Below are positions 9,189 through 19,025 of a stretch of DNA of 64,000 bases, piece after piece. Under the pieces are notes generated by a model that saw only the letters and a list, made by a program, of their open reading frames with translations, ran no database searches and was not told where the DNA came from. This stretch comes from Sphingobacteriaceae bacterium DW12. Its GTDB lineage: Bacteria > Bacteroidota > Bacteroidia > Sphingobacteriales > Sphingobacteriaceae. How positions within the stretch are numbered: position 1 is the first letter of the stretch; every line of letters starts with the position of its first letter. The stretch covers positions 62,001 through 126,000 of the forward strand of contig JROE01000006.1 in NCBI GenBank assembly GCA_000783305.1, read 5' to 3'. Both the position numbers and the translations under genes were made by a program.

Positions 9189-9719
9189 ATGATAGAACAA
9201 CGATTGATGGAAGTGATTCGGGATATTGAAGATTTTCCCAAGCCTGGCATTGTATTTAAAGATATAACGCCTATTCTAAAAGATGCCAGTTTATGTAATG
9301 AAGTAGTAGATGCATTTGCCCTGCAATTGCAGGGATTACATATCGATGCAATTGCAGGTATTGAAAGTCGTGGATTTTTATTTGGTCTGATGCTGGCCAA
9401 TAAACTGAATCTTCCATTTATTCCCATTCGTAAACAAGGAAAATTGCCTTACCGTACTATTTCAGAATCCTATGCTTTGGAATATGGACAGGCGACGATT
9501 GAAATCCATGAAGACGCATTTGAATCAGGACAGCATATTCTGATACATGACGATTTGTTGGCAACAGGCGGTACTGTCGTAGCGGCTAGCAAACTCATTG
9601 AGAAGCTAGGAGGGAGAGTCGCTGGATTTAGTTTTGTCATCAGTTTGGATTTTTTGCAAAGCCGCGGACGCTTAACTAGGTTTAGTGATAATATTGTGTC
9701 GTTGGTCAGTTACGTTTAG
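9189..9719 (+). CDS. apt: adenine phosphoribosyltransferase
   Basis: A 176-residue purine-salvage enzyme that makes AMP from adenine and phosphoribosyl pyrophosphate in the cytoplasm. The N-terminal signature DFPKPGIVFKDITP is at residues 15-28. The GIESRGFLFG segment is at 58-67, and the PRPP-binding loop HDDLLATGGT at 120-129 has both acidic residues. Length is standard for the family. It starts 9 bases after the helix-hairpin-helix gene, so the two are probably one operon. Confidence 0.97.
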   Translation: MIEQRLMEVIRDIEDFPKPGIVFKDITPILKDASLCNEVVDAFALQLQGLHIDAIAGIESRGFLFGLMLANKLNLPFIPIRKQGKLPYRTISESYALEYGQATIEIHEDAFESGQHILIHDDLLATGGTVVAASKLIEKLGGRVAGFSFVISLDFLQSRGRLTRFSDNIVSLVSYV

Positions 9720-9797
9720 TCACCAACCAAAATATCATCGTTAGTAGTAGAATTTCGCTATTTTAGATTTTTAATTGATAACTCAAATACATCATTT

Positions 9798-10565
9798 ATG
9801 GAATGGTTGGCAGATCCACAGATTTGGATTTCTTTTTTAACCCTGACGATTTTGGAAATCGTACTTGGTATTGACAATATTGTTTTTATTTCCATATTAA
9901 GTGGAAAGCTACCTGCCGAACAACAAAAAAAAGCTCGTCAGTTGGGGCTTTTGCTTGCTTTGGTGACACGTGTACTACTTTTGTTTTCTATCAAATGGAT
10001 TATGTCCTTAACGGAGCCCTTCGTTAATTTTGCTGAAATCTTCAACATCACCAATACCTCTTTTGCACGATATCTCGAATTATCTGGAAGAGATCTCATT
10101 TTGTTCATTGGAGGACTTTTCTTGATTTATAAAAGTGTAACGGAGATACATCATAAGGTAGAGGGACACAGTGAAGACCAACAGCTCAATACGAAGCGGG
10201 CGACGTTTACGAGTGTCATCATTCAAATTTTAATTTTGGACATTGTTTTCTCTCTTGATTCCGTCATTACCGCTGTGGGAATGGCCGATCAAATCGGTGT
10301 AATGGTGGCAGCAGTTATTGTGGCAGTCGCTATCATGCTCTTCTCTGCAGAGAGCATCAGTAAGTTTGTACATGATTATCCATCTATTAAGATGCTCGCG
10401 TTAGCATTCTTACTTTTGATAGGGGTCTCACTTACAGCAGAAGCCTTTGATCAACATATTCCTAAAGGATACATTTATTTTGCAATGGCATTCTCCGTGT
10501 TAGTCGAGTATTTAAATATCCGTTCCGAGAAAAAAGCGTTGAAAAAACAGCAGGCATCCAAATAA
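9798..10565 (+). CDS. TerC family integral membrane protein
   Basis: A 255-residue polytopic protein with about seven membrane segments. The acidic intramembrane motifs that define TerC are present: LEIVLGIDNIVFISI near residues 20-34 and its internal-repeat partner LDIVFSLDSVITA near 148-160. TerC proteins are linked to tellurium resistance and, in several bacteria, to manganese export at the Sec translocon. Which applies here is unknown. A very strong bidirectional terminator follows. Confidence 0.92.
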   Translation: MEWLADPQIWISFLTLTILEIVLGIDNIVFISILSGKLPAEQQKKARQLGLLLALVTRVLLLFSIKWIMSLTEPFVNFAEIFNITNTSFARYLELSGRDLILFIGGLFLIYKSVTEIHHKVEGHSEDQQLNTKRATFTSVIIQILILDIVFSLDSVITAVGMADQIGVMVAAVIVAVAIMLFSAESISKFVHDYPSIKMLALAFLLLIGVSLTAEAFDQHIPKGYIYFAMAFSVLVEYLNIRSEKKALKKQQASK

Positions 10566-10640
10566 AACTTCATGGTTCCTTTGGATTACCAACAGACATG
10601 GAAGTTCTTTATGTCCATTGAGTACGGACACTTTCAGAAA

Positions 10641-10680
10641 AAACAAGGGGGCTATGTTTACATAGCCCCCTTGTTTTGTG
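10641..10680. terminator. bidirectional terminator, 16-bp perfect stem
   Basis: AAACAAGGGGGCTATG is followed by TTTA and its exact reverse complement, with A-tract and T-tract ends on both strands. It sits between the converging terC-like and VOC genes and can serve both. Confidence 0.92.
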
Positions 10681-10686
10681 CATAGT

Positions 10687-11130
10687 CTATTGCCCCCATC
10701 GATCTAGCTTGCTGCCATCATAATTGATCATCCAACAAATCCCATACTTATCTTTGAAAGAGCTATACAATTGTGCCCAGTATGTCTCTTCCATAGGCAT
10801 TTCAATCTCACCCCCCTCGGAAAGCCCCTTATATAATCGCTGTGCTTCTTCGGAGGATTCTGCAGCTAAGAGAATAAAAGAATTGTTGCCCTTTTGGATA
10901 TTAAATCCATAATGTTGATGGACATCTGAACCCATCAGTACGAAATGTTTACTAATAGGAAGTACAACATTCAACACCATCCCTCTGATTTCTTGGGGTA
11001 TTTCCTCGTCTGAAGGCATGTCTTGGTATCTCATAAAAGACTTGAATTCTCCTCCAAAAATGGATTTGTAAAAATTAAATGCTTCTTCGGCTTGCCCGTC
11101 AAAATTAAGGTAATGGTGTACTTTTGCCAT
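10687..11130 (-). CDS. VOC family protein, PhnB/3-demethylubiquinone methyltransferase-like
   Basis: A 147-residue member of the glyoxalase/VOC superfamily. It opens with HHYLNFDGQAEEAFNFYKSIFGGEF, which is typical of the PhnB-like subgroup (PF06983), and ends with a CWMINYDG strand. These proteins fold as paired beta-alpha-beta-beta-beta units; most members of this subgroup have no proven reaction. A Shine-Dalgarno sequence is not obvious. The gene lies 88 bases downstream of the SRPBCC gene on the same strand, and the two families often occur together. Confidence 0.88.
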   Translation of the reverse strand: MAKVHHYLNFDGQAEEAFNFYKSIFGGEFKSFMRYQDMPSDEEIPQEIRGMVLNVVLPISKHFVLMGSDVHQHYGFNIQKGNNSFILLAAESSEEAQRLYKGLSEGGEIEMPMEETYWAQLYSSFKDKYGICWMINYDGSKLDRWGQ

Positions 11131-11218
11131 AGCGACTGATTTTAGTTTATATTAGTTGTCCATCTCCACGTTAGGCTTGTGGCGAGTATTAAATAGTAGA
11201 TTGAAATATCTTAGTTTG

Positions 11219-11677
11219 TTAAAGCCCCATAGGGAATTTGTCAGCAATCAGATTCAGGTTTATTCCCTTTTCAAGGTACGCTTTTAATCCGTCAATTACC
11301 GTTGTAAATCCTCCAGTAGAGTCTATGATGAACGACATCAATGCACTATCATCGAAGTCTTCAAATCCATAATTTTGAATGCGAAGATATGTGCTTTGTG
11401 CATCAATAGATTGAAATAGAAAATCGATATTCGTTTTGGGTTCTCCCCAAGACACACTTATCTTTTCATTAGGGACAATATCGAGTACTGTAACTGCTGT
11501 AGATACACCATACATCTCCCATTCCCAGGTCACTGTTCTACCTTTTTCAAGCAATGCACTTCCCTTTGTGAACCAAAAGTTTTTGGTGATTTCGGGATCC
11601 ACGAAAGCTTGAAAGACATCTTGAGCAGGTTTGCGAATCAGCATCTGAACTTCAATCACAATATCCTTTTTGTTCAT
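11219..11677 (-). CDS. SRPBCC (AHSA1-like) domain protein
   Basis: A 152-residue protein with the START-like fold signature: RKPAQDVFQAFVDPEITKNF at the N-terminus, a central VTWEWEMYG strand, and a long C-terminal helix (FTTVIDGLKAYLEKG). Members bind hydrophobic ligands or act as Aha1-like domains; no specific activity can be inferred. It is the upstream gene of a probable pair with the VOC protein. Confidence 0.85.
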   Translation of the reverse strand: MNKKDIVIEVQMLIRKPAQDVFQAFVDPEITKNFWFTKGSALLEKGRTVTWEWEMYGVSTAVTVLDIVPNEKISVSWGEPKTNIDFLFQSIDAQSTYLRIQNYGFEDFDDSALMSFIIDSTGGFTTVIDGLKAYLEKGINLNLIADKFPMGL

Positions 11678-11736
11678 CTTTATAACGGTTTATTATCAGA
11701 TACATAATAAATTTAAAGATTTTAATCTAGCATGTC

Positions 11737-11772
11737 AATAAAAAAGAGGAAGTTTTTTCAAACTCCCCCTTT
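11737..11772 (-). terminator. intrinsic terminator for the DUF5686 gene
   Basis: On the minus strand a 13-bp stem (two G-U pairs, arms AAAGGGGGAGTTT and AAACTTCCTCTTT) closes on a GAAA loop and is followed by six T. It lies about 40 bases past the DUF5686 stop codon. Confidence 0.85.
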
Positions 11773-11812
11773 AAACTAGAAAACTAAATGTAAAAAAATA
11801 TAATCGTTACGG

Positions 11813-14404
11813 CTAAAAATCAAATTTTATACGTGCCCTCACACCCCAAGTTGGAGCATCAGGCTGATCGAGGTAATTGAGACGTTTTACAGCATCGACC
11901 CTCAAGATTTTGAATATATTGGAGAGACCAACACTTGCCTCCATATAAGGACGGCCATCTGCAAACGTGTAGGAGATAGGCACCCCCTCTTCATTCTTTT
12001 GAAATGTAAATACCTTGTTGGTAAAAGCTGGATTATTTTCATTACGAAGCCCGCCATATACTGCCTTAAAGCTAAACACCTCTCTCCACTTCAGTTTTTT
12101 GATGAGCGGGATTTTGTTAAGAATAAAACCGTTCATATAGTATTGGATATTTGCCGACGCAGAATGGTCGCTCACAAACTCCATAAAGTTCATCAAGTTG
12201 AATGAATTTAGCTGATATGCATAGGTCTGGTTTGCGCGGTGTATGGTCAACAAGGGGAACGGGATTTCGTTTCCAGCAATATACGTTCCTTCCATATTGA
12301 CATCTGCATAGCCCAACTGGGATAAATAGAATCTTTTGAATACGCCTGCCGTAAAATTGTGGTAGTTGTATTCGCCATCCAGTATCCCTTTAAAACCACC
12401 TGTATAGTTGAGGGTGAATATCGGATATTTATTAAATATTGGTGTACGATATAACTTTCCCTGATAATACTGCTCATGTGGTGCCCACCTAAGACCCACG
12501 GATACCTCGGTTGTATTGAGTGCATTGAAGATCTTCGATTCCCCGTTGTCACCTATCATTTGATAAGTTAGAATACCCGCAGGTTGTTGTTTCCATTTCG
12601 TGAATCCTGCAGTATAAGAAAGGTTATTTTCAAATTCCCGTTTATACTCCAAGCGATAAATATCATTGTACAAATAGCGCTCATTCTCACCACGTTTGAA
12701 TGAAAGTAAGAAGTTGTCCTCCTGGACAAATTCTAGATTTTGCCCAGGAATCTTTGTATCTCGTTGGAATGACGCACGGATATAGTGCATTGGAAATGTA
12801 TACACTGATTTATTGTTCAATGAATAGGTTCCACTTAAGAAATATTTCCATTTTTCGTCTTTAAATCCATATGCAGCATATGACTCTGCAAAGAATCTCT
12901 TGCTCAAAGATTCCGTAGTCCGGCCACCTATTCTTAATCTTAATCCCTCTACCGGATTGAAGCTATAAAATGTATTGACAGGGCCGATTTCTACTGGACC
13001 TGCCTGTTTGTATCCCGACAGTAAAAGCGCAGCAATATCCATAAACCTTTTGAACGACGGCATGAGTTGCAGTGAATCGATGTTGTGATAGATGCTCGAC
13101 TCATTCGTCTTCAGTGGTATAGGACGGTGCGCCTCCCAATAATCCTCCGTATTAGCACTTGTATTTGACTTAACAACTACTACATCCGGACCTCCGTATA
13201 CGCTGTCCGGTTGCACAACACCCGTCTTGAAGTTTTCATATGAAACAGTACGCTGCCCCTTGATGCCCACACCTTTGTCAGACAGCGAAAAATCCATGGC
13301 AAGCGAACTTGATGTTAGGTAAAAGCGATTATTTTGATCTTTCGTGAAGTCAAGTTCTACCGCCATATCCCGTACAAAGTTGAGGTTTATTCCATCCGCA
13401 ACCGAAAGCTCAGCTTTGCGAACAGCATAGTTGCCATCTAGTGTAATGTATAATTTTCCTTTGAATAGCATATCCGCCTTATTCCGAGGGAAAAAGCTGA
13501 GTTCGACCAAGTAAGGGGTCTCCGTTTTAATGGTATCGGTGATAAAGAATTTGTAGAACGTAGGAGAAGAACCCGCGATAGGACTTAAGAATTGGTTGGT
13601 CACCAGCGAGATGTTGTTCTCATAGATATCGATATCCTCATAAAGTCTATTGAAATAGTTGCTTAGACCGTCGTTGTCCACAAATTTGGGGTCGAACTGT
13701 GCCTTCTGCTCAGCCAAAATGTATTGTTTGGTCTTTTTAGGACTTTTGCGTTGATATACTTGGGATAGTTTTTCTTCAATATAGGCCGGTAATACGTATC
13801 TATTCTCGGTTTTAATAGAGTCATCTTTCTCAAAAAGGAATTGATATTGCTTAAAAACTTTTCTATTTTTGAATTTTTCAGAAAGGTTACTGAGCGCCAT
13901 AGATAACTTTTCGTACTGCTGATATTCAGCGTATTCCTGTGCTTCCAAACGATTCTTTTCTTTGTTTGCAATGACCTTGCGAATTAATTCTACCGCAGGA
14001 TTATCCTTATTTTTATACTTGGATTTCTTCGCTTTTACGACGACTTCATCCAACATATTTTCCTCAGGAACGAGATTGATAGTCAGATTTTCCGAATTTG
14101 TCGGATTGATCATAATGTCTTGCGACTCATAACCGAGGTAAGTAACTCTAAATTTGGTGAAGCTCCCGTTAATCTTTAAACTAAACTCCCCATTTTCATT
14201 GGTTGAAGTGCTGTTGCCCGCTGGAGCACCAATCACCGCAATAGTAGCAAAGCCAACAGGTTTTCGGGTTTCAATATCCAACACTCTGCCCTTCAGAAGG
14301 ATTTGTTGACCAAATAGCGAAGTGGTGCTCATAAATAGCACCATCATAAAAAGGAGTCTATTTATGATGCGTTTGGTAAAAATCTCTTTCATAAAAGTTT
14401 TCAT
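11813..14404 (-). CDS. DUF5686 family outer-membrane protein with carboxypeptidase-like regulatory domain
   Basis: An 863-residue secreted protein. The signal peptide ends near LFGQQ (about residue 33). A carboxypeptidase-D regulatory-like domain covers about 36-110 (GRVLDIETRKPVGFATIAV, YLGYESQDI). The rest matches the DUF5686 pattern: an N-terminal helical-beta part and a C-terminal barrel-like region rich in alternating aromatic residues, ending in RIKFDF. The family is widespread in Bacteroidota and probably sits in the outer membrane; no function is established. It appears to be a single-gene unit with its own terminator. Confidence 0.85.
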   Translation of the reverse strand: MKTFMKEIFTKRIINRLLFMMVLFMSTTSLFGQQILLKGRVLDIETRKPVGFATIAVIGAPAGNSTSTNENGEFSLKINGSFTKFRVTYLGYESQDIMINPTNSENLTINLVPEENMLDEVVVKAKKSKYKNKDNPAVELIRKVIANKEKNRLEAQEYAEYQQYEKLSMALSNLSEKFKNRKVFKQYQFLFEKDDSIKTENRYVLPAYIEEKLSQVYQRKSPKKTKQYILAEQKAQFDPKFVDNDGLSNYFNRLYEDIDIYENNISLVTNQFLSPIAGSSPTFYKFFITDTIKTETPYLVELSFFPRNKADMLFKGKLYITLDGNYAVRKAELSVADGINLNFVRDMAVELDFTKDQNNRFYLTSSSLAMDFSLSDKGVGIKGQRTVSYENFKTGVVQPDSVYGGPDVVVVKSNTSANTEDYWEAHRPIPLKTNESSIYHNIDSLQLMPSFKRFMDIAALLLSGYKQAGPVEIGPVNTFYSFNPVEGLRLRIGGRTTESLSKRFFAESYAAYGFKDEKWKYFLSGTYSLNNKSVYTFPMHYIRASFQRDTKIPGQNLEFVQEDNFLLSFKRGENERYLYNDIYRLEYKREFENNLSYTAGFTKWKQQPAGILTYQMIGDNGESKIFNALNTTEVSVGLRWAPHEQYYQGKLYRTPIFNKYPIFTLNYTGGFKGILDGEYNYHNFTAGVFKRFYLSQLGYADVNMEGTYIAGNEIPFPLLTIHRANQTYAYQLNSFNLMNFMEFVSDHSASANIQYYMNGFILNKIPLIKKLKWREVFSFKAVYGGLRNENNPAFTNKVFTFQKNEEGVPISYTFADGRPYMEASVGLSNIFKILRVDAVKRLNYLDQPDAPTWGVRARIKFDF

Positions 14405-14559
14405 TTAGTATCTAGTTTTCTTGTTCAGTAGAATCTAAACTTTTGACTTTTTAATCAAAATGTTTAAAAGGTCTAATAAACAATGCAAAATTAAGTAATT
14501 ATTAATGAAAAAATAACATTGGAGAGGAAGTAAAACTGATACTAAAACAGTAAAAGCCG

Positions 14560-14589
14560 TCAGCAAACAAATAGAGAGTGGTTTGCTGA
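14560..14589. terminator. hairpin after the pseudouridine synthase gene
   Basis: TCAGCAAAC at 14560-14568 pairs with GTTTGCTGA at 14581-14589 around a 12-base loop. The tail on the minus strand is only moderately T-rich, so it may be a weak terminator for the upstream minus-strand gene. Confidence 0.45.
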
Positions 14590-14644
14590 TGAAAAAGCAG
14601 ATTAATTGACAGAATTTTGACTATTAGTCGGTAATGGTCAGTGC

Positions 14645-16327
14645 TTAAAAAGGTGCTGGAAGATCAAAAGACATTTGTGATTTGTTGGTGGGGTGCAGGA
14701 AAGAGATGTATGCGGCATGCAAATGCAGGCGATGTGCTTTTTTGCCATATAAATCATCTCCAACGATAGGTGTATTAAGACCTAAGCGATGTGCTGCGTG
14801 GACGCGCAGTTGGTGCGTACGCCCTGTAATGGGATAGAATAATATGCGCGTTTTTCCCTTCGTACGCTCCAAAATCTTAAACTTAGTAAGCGCTCGCTTT
14901 CCATATTGGTAGCATACAACCTGCCTAGGTCTATCGTCGAGGTCAACTCGAAGAGGGAGGTCGATGATACCCTCATTAGATTCGATCTGACCGTCTAAGA
15001 CCGCGATATACCTTTTTTCAATGGTGTGGTCAATGAATTGTTGTTGCAGTGCCTTGTGTGCCTGCTTGGTCTTCGCGATCAACAGCAAGCCAGAGGTGGA
15101 CATGTCCAAGCGGTGCACGATCAATGGACCCTCAGCATGTGGGAATAGTATCTTGATGCGACTGTATACAGAATCCTCGATAGTAATACCCGGAACGGAC
15201 AAAAGCTCTGCAGGCTTATCTATGACAGCCATATCGTCATCTTCGTACACCACCCTAAGTTCTGATTGTTGAACAGGTAATGCCAGTAGTGGATTATCTT
15301 CTATCATCATTCCTTTGAGCATGTGTGTGAGAATAGGTTCACACTTTCCTTTACATGCCGGATAATAGTTCTGGTGTTGACGAATCTCTGAGGTAGGAGA
15401 GTCTCCCCACCAAAATTCGGCCATAGCAATAGGTGTCAATCCATGGCTAAAAGCATAATGGAGTAATTTTGGTGCCGCACACTCACCGGCTCCTGCAGGG
15501 GGGACGGATTGATTGAATTCCCAAAAGATGTTTCGGATATTTTTGGTTTCGCCAGTACCATTTAAAAAAACATATTGCTCAAATAGACGGTTTTGTAATG
15601 CCGCAGATCTTGCTTTACGTTCATTTTTTAAATCATTTAGTTTGCTTACGTATTGATCCACCTGATGTTGGGCTTCACTTATTCTGATAGCCCACTTTGT
15701 TTGCAATACGGATAGTAAGTGTTTGTCGCGCAAGGACTGTTTAATCAGGTCGGCTTCAAAATGGTGATACTCAGCAGGCGTCAAAATGTTTGCAGCTTTG
15801 TCTCTTTGTTGTTTTCGGTCGACTTTCTGATTCTTTAGCTTATTTTTTAATGCAGTCACCTCTTGAACGGCTTGCGTATTCAGCTGCTGGAGAGAATCTC
15901 TTAAATGACTCCCTATGGTGTTCTGCTCTAGATCGTTGATTCGGCTGTTCAATTCATTGATAACCGTTTCCTCTTGAAGGAAAAAGCTGTCTTTTGTCAA
16001 CATATCAAATACAGGAGGAACAAAGTGTGGGTGATCGTTTTTTCCTGCCAATTTTCCAGAAAAGGCACATAAGTACCCCAACATATCATTTTCGTCCCTG
16101 ACGACGAGCACACCAAACATTTTGCCGATGACTTGCTGGCCTATATTATCTCCCAGGCCAAAATTATGGCTCCAGTCCTGTTGATGATTGATATAATGTT
16201 GTAATTCTTCACTAGCAATTATACTCAGGGGATGGGGAGTATAGCAAAAGGGGAAAGTAAAACGCTCGGGAGTTGCTATACCTGATAGGTCTTTCTTAAA
16301 TAAATGAAGAGATGGGGGATTAATCAT
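14645..16327 (-). CDS. RluA family pseudouridine synthase with long N-terminal extension
   Basis: A 560-residue protein. The C-terminal third (about 355-560) is a standard RluA catalytic domain with the active-site segment HRLDMSTSGLLL (Asp408) and the GRTHQLRVHAAH motif; it isomerises uridine to pseudouridine in rRNA or tRNA. Residues 1-350 form an extension absent from ordinary RluA proteins of about 300 residues. It has a charged, probably coiled-coil segment (about 120-250) and three conserved-looking cysteines (C283, C325 and C329 in ACKGKCEPIL). This long form occurs in several Bacteroidota and gammaproteobacteria. The RNA target is unknown. Confidence 0.88.
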   Translation of the reverse strand: MINPPSLHLFKKDLSGIATPERFTFPFCYTPHPLSIIASEELQHYINHQQDWSHNFGLGDNIGQQVIGKMFGVLVVRDENDMLGYLCAFSGKLAGKNDHPHFVPPVFDMLTKDSFFLQEETVINELNSRINDLEQNTIGSHLRDSLQQLNTQAVQEVTALKNKLKNQKVDRKQQRDKAANILTPAEYHHFEADLIKQSLRDKHLLSVLQTKWAIRISEAQHQVDQYVSKLNDLKNERKARSAALQNRLFEQYVFLNGTGETKNIRNIFWEFNQSVPPAGAGECAAPKLLHYAFSHGLTPIAMAEFWWGDSPTSEIRQHQNYYPACKGKCEPILTHMLKGMMIEDNPLLALPVQQSELRVVYEDDDMAVIDKPAELLSVPGITIEDSVYSRIKILFPHAEGPLIVHRLDMSTSGLLLIAKTKQAHKALQQQFIDHTIEKRYIAVLDGQIESNEGIIDLPLRVDLDDRPRQVVCYQYGKRALTKFKILERTKGKTRILFYPITGRTHQLRVHAAHRLGLNTPIVGDDLYGKKAHRLHLHAAYISFLHPTNKSQMSFDLPAPF

Positions 16328-16601
16328 ACACCTAAAACACGGAAATCTTGTTGCGCTACAAAGGTAAAAAGAATCTTGATAACTAAAACGTCAAACGTTT
16401 TTCATGAAGGTGTAATAAACTGGATTTTTGACAATGAAAGGATTATTTATCGCAAACAAAACGCTACTTTCATTGTAATATCATAGAGCATCTTCGGGAG
16501 TGCGAGGTCTCGTTTTTTAGACCGGTAGAGTACAGATATATACGTGTTAAACATAGACTATATCATCGCTTATCATAAAATGAAAATCAAATAACATACA
16601 T

Positions 16602-17561
16602 ATGAACAAAATAACCTTAGGACAATCTACTCTCGAAATAGTCCCCATTGTTTTTGGAGGAAATGTCTTTGGATGGACGTTGGATGAACAACAGTCCTTT
16701 GAGATGTTAGATGCCTATGTAGACAAAGGGTTTGACGCCATCGATACCTCTAATCAATACTCCCATTGGGTACCGGGTAATACCGGAGGAGAGTCCGAAA
16801 CTATTATCGGAAAATGGTTGAAAAAATCAGGAAAGAGGGATCAGGTCGTTTTGATGACCAAGGTAGGAGGTCGGTTTGCAGAGAATCCCACACCCAATAC
16901 ATCCAAGGCGCATATATTAAAACAGGTCGATCTTTCCTTGAAAAGATTGCAGACAGAATATATCGATCTCTATCAAACGCATTATGATGACGAAGTCACA
17001 CCAGTGGAAGAGACTTTGGAGGCTTACGACGAATTGGTCAAAGCTGGCAAAATAAGATGGATAGGAGCATCTAATATTTCTCCTGAACGACTCCTGCGTT
17101 CTTTGGAAGTGAGCCGTCAGTACAATTACCCCATCTATCAGACACTTCAACCCGAGTATAATTTATATAGTCGAGCGAAATATGAAACCGAATATGAACA
17201 AATTGCACAAGACCACCAACTAGGTGTGCTGACCTATTATTCCATCGCAAGTGGGTTTTTGACGGGAAAATATAGGAGTGAAGATGACTTTAATCAATCT
17301 GCACGAAGCGAGGGCGTTAAGAAACAATATTGGAACGAGCGCGGACAACGCATTATCTCTGCATTGGGAGAAATAGCCGATACGTATAAAATCAGCGCCA
17401 CGGCGGTCGCTTTAGCGTGGTTGGTTGCTAGACCCTCTGTAGCTGCTCCAATAGTGAGTGCAACAAAGATTGCTCATCTTGACCCTTTTGTCTCTGCCCT
17501 TCAATTACAATTAAGTACAGAGGCTTTGGACAAATTGAATATGGCGAGTCAATACATTTAA
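16602..17561 (+). CDS. aldo/keto reductase
   Basis: A 319-residue NADP-dependent oxidoreductase of the Tas/YdjG-like aldo/keto reductase group. The catalytic tetrad is visible as Asp48 (AIDTS), Tyr53 (NQYSHW), Lys87 (LMTKVGG) and His127 (YQTHYDD). C-terminal cofactor residues lie in PIVSATKIAHLD. It acts in the cytoplasm on carbonyl compounds; the substrate is not predictable. The Dps gene starts 28 bases downstream, so the pair is probably one stress-related transcription unit. Confidence 0.92.
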   Translation: MNKITLGQSTLEIVPIVFGGNVFGWTLDEQQSFEMLDAYVDKGFDAIDTSNQYSHWVPGNTGGESETIIGKWLKKSGKRDQVVLMTKVGGRFAENPTPNTSKAHILKQVDLSLKRLQTEYIDLYQTHYDDEVTPVEETLEAYDELVKAGKIRWIGASNISPERLLRSLEVSRQYNYPIYQTLQPEYNLYSRAKYETEYEQIAQDHQLGVLTYYSIASGFLTGKYRSEDDFNQSARSEGVKKQYWNERGQRIISALGEIADTYKISATAVALAWLVARPSVAAPIVSATKIAHLDPFVSALQLQLSTEALDKLNMASQYI

Positions 17562-17589
17562 TAGTTTAATCATCATAATTTAAGTAAAC

Positions 17590-18063
17590 ATGAAAATTAA
17601 CATTGGAATTAAAGCGGATCATTTAGCAAAGGTATCAGAAGCCTTAAACATTCTTTTGGCCGATGAGAGTGTGCTGTATGTTAAGACCAGAAATGCACAC
17701 TGGAATGTGGAAGGAAGTGACTTCCATGCTGTTCATTTATTTTTTGAAGCACAGTATGGCCAGCTTGCCGAGACTATTGATGATATTGCTGAGCGAATCC
17801 GTTCACTTGGACACTATGCAGTAGGTACCATGAAACAATATCTAGAGATTACACATCTATCGGAATCTACTCCCGGCAAGAATGATAGTAAGAGTTATAT
17901 GAAAGAGCTATTGGCCGATCACGAATCTATAGCCATGTATATTCGGGGTTTGGTGGATGAGTTTGAGGAAAAATATGGAGATAGCGGCAGCTCGGACTTC
18001 GTTACGGCTTTATTAGAACAACACGAGAAAATGGCTTGGATGCTTAGAGCACATTTAAGCTAA
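17590..18063 (+). CDS. dps: Dps family DNA-binding ferritin-like protein
   Basis: A 157-residue four-helix protein expected to form a dodecamer that oxidises and stores iron and shields DNA in starvation or peroxide stress. The inter-subunit ferroxidase ligands line up with E. coli spacing: His37 (NAHWNV), His49, Glu53 in place of Asp, Asp64 and Glu68 (IDDIAERI). The stop codon overlaps the left arm of the following terminator, so the message ends immediately after translation. Confidence 0.95.
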   Translation: MKINIGIKADHLAKVSEALNILLADESVLYVKTRNAHWNVEGSDFHAVHLFFEAQYGQLAETIDDIAERIRSLGHYAVGTMKQYLEITHLSESTPGKNDSKSYMKELLADHESIAMYIRGLVDEFEEKYGDSGSSDFVTALLEQHEKMAWMLRAHLS

Positions 18064-18107
18064 TTCAAATCATGCAATGTGCCTCGGCACATTGCATGAT
18101 TTGAATT
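18062..18107. terminator. bidirectional terminator, 21-bp perfect stem overlapping the dps stop
   Basis: Arms at 18062-18082 and 18087-18107 are exact reverse complements around a CTCG loop. The core reads CATGCAATGTGC. It begins inside the dps stop codon and ends just before the stop of the converging exporter gene, so it serves both. Confidence 0.85.
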
Positions 18108-19025
18108 TCATTTTCGACTGTGGAGCAGCATTCCTATAATGACCAAAGCCATCCCCAGTATAGAATAGGAATCTGGAAAATCACTTTTTAAGATTAGGAC
18201 CTCTCCCAATAGTGCAAATATGACTTCCATGGATTGTGTGGCTTCTACTGCCGCGAGTTTGTGTGGGTCGTTTCTGACACGGTCGGTGGCCGTGAAGAAT
18301 AGCACAGTCGCAATGACTCCAGATGAGAGTGCTACCACGAAAGTCTGTGTCAACTGTCCCGATGATGGAATCCCATCTTGTACAAAGGCTATGATGCCTA
18401 GAAAAATCCAAAATGGCAAACTACATATTGTCATGCCAAGTGTGCGTTGATAAGCATCCAATTTTCCATCGGTGATTAGCATCATTTTTCGATTCCCCAA
18501 TGGATAAGCTACAGCTGCAATCAATACGGGTATAGTCCCCGTCCATACTTCCGTCCAACTGGCAAACTGGGCATGGCTGATTTGCATAAGTGCAATACCC
18601 AATATGATCAACGCAGAAAATAACAGTGATGCACCAGCAATTTTAGAAGTGACGCGAGAACTAAGGAATGGGGCCAATAACATCCCGAATATGATAGTTG
18701 TCTCAAAAGTGCTCGCTACCAACCACGAAGGCCCAAATTTAGCACCAAACGTAAGTGTGCTGTAAAATATCCCAAATCCTACCGTGCTCCAAATCAACCA
18801 GGCGGAGAGATTTTTCTTAATCTCGTGCAACAAAGGGGCTATCCCTTTTCTCGTAGCGACCAATACCCATAGCATGGGGAGCATCCACAAAAAGCGAAGA
18901 GCGGCTGACCATATCCAATGGCCACCCCCTAATGACATCGTTCTATTCAAGACAAAAGTGGTTGCAAAAAATAAGGCAGATATCACCCCTAATAGAATTG
19001 GCGAAATCAGTTTTTTCCTAAACAT
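18108..19025 (-). CDS. DMT superfamily (EmrE-like, PF13536-type) exporter
   Basis: A 305-residue membrane protein with about ten hydrophobic segments, starting MFRKKLISPILLGVISALFF and containing the N-terminal motif FATTFVLNRTMSLGGGHWIW. The arrangement of two five-helix halves and the sequence style fit the multidrug-resistance-efflux-transporter branch of the drug/metabolite superfamily. The transported compound is unknown. It is transcribed toward dps and shares its terminator. Confidence 0.82.
   Translation of the reverse strand: MFRKKLISPILLGVISALFFATTFVLNRTMSLGGGHWIWSAALRFLWMLPMLWVLVATRKGIAPLLHEIKKNLSAWLIWSTVGFGIFYSTLTFGAKFGPSWLVASTFETTIIFGMLLAPFLSSRVTSKIAGASLLFSALIILGIALMQISHAQFASWTEVWTGTIPVLIAAVAYPLGNRKMMLITDGKLDAYQRTLGMTICSLPFWIFLGIIAFVQDGIPSSGQLTQTFVVALSSGVIATVLFFTATDRVRNDPHKLAAVEATQSMEVIFALLGEVLILKSDFPDSYSILGMALVIIGMLLHSRK

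Noticed and set aside
10687..11677. toxin-antitoxin pair (VOC and SRPBCC genes)
   Set aside because: Both match common metabolic folds and show no toxin or antitoxin motifs.
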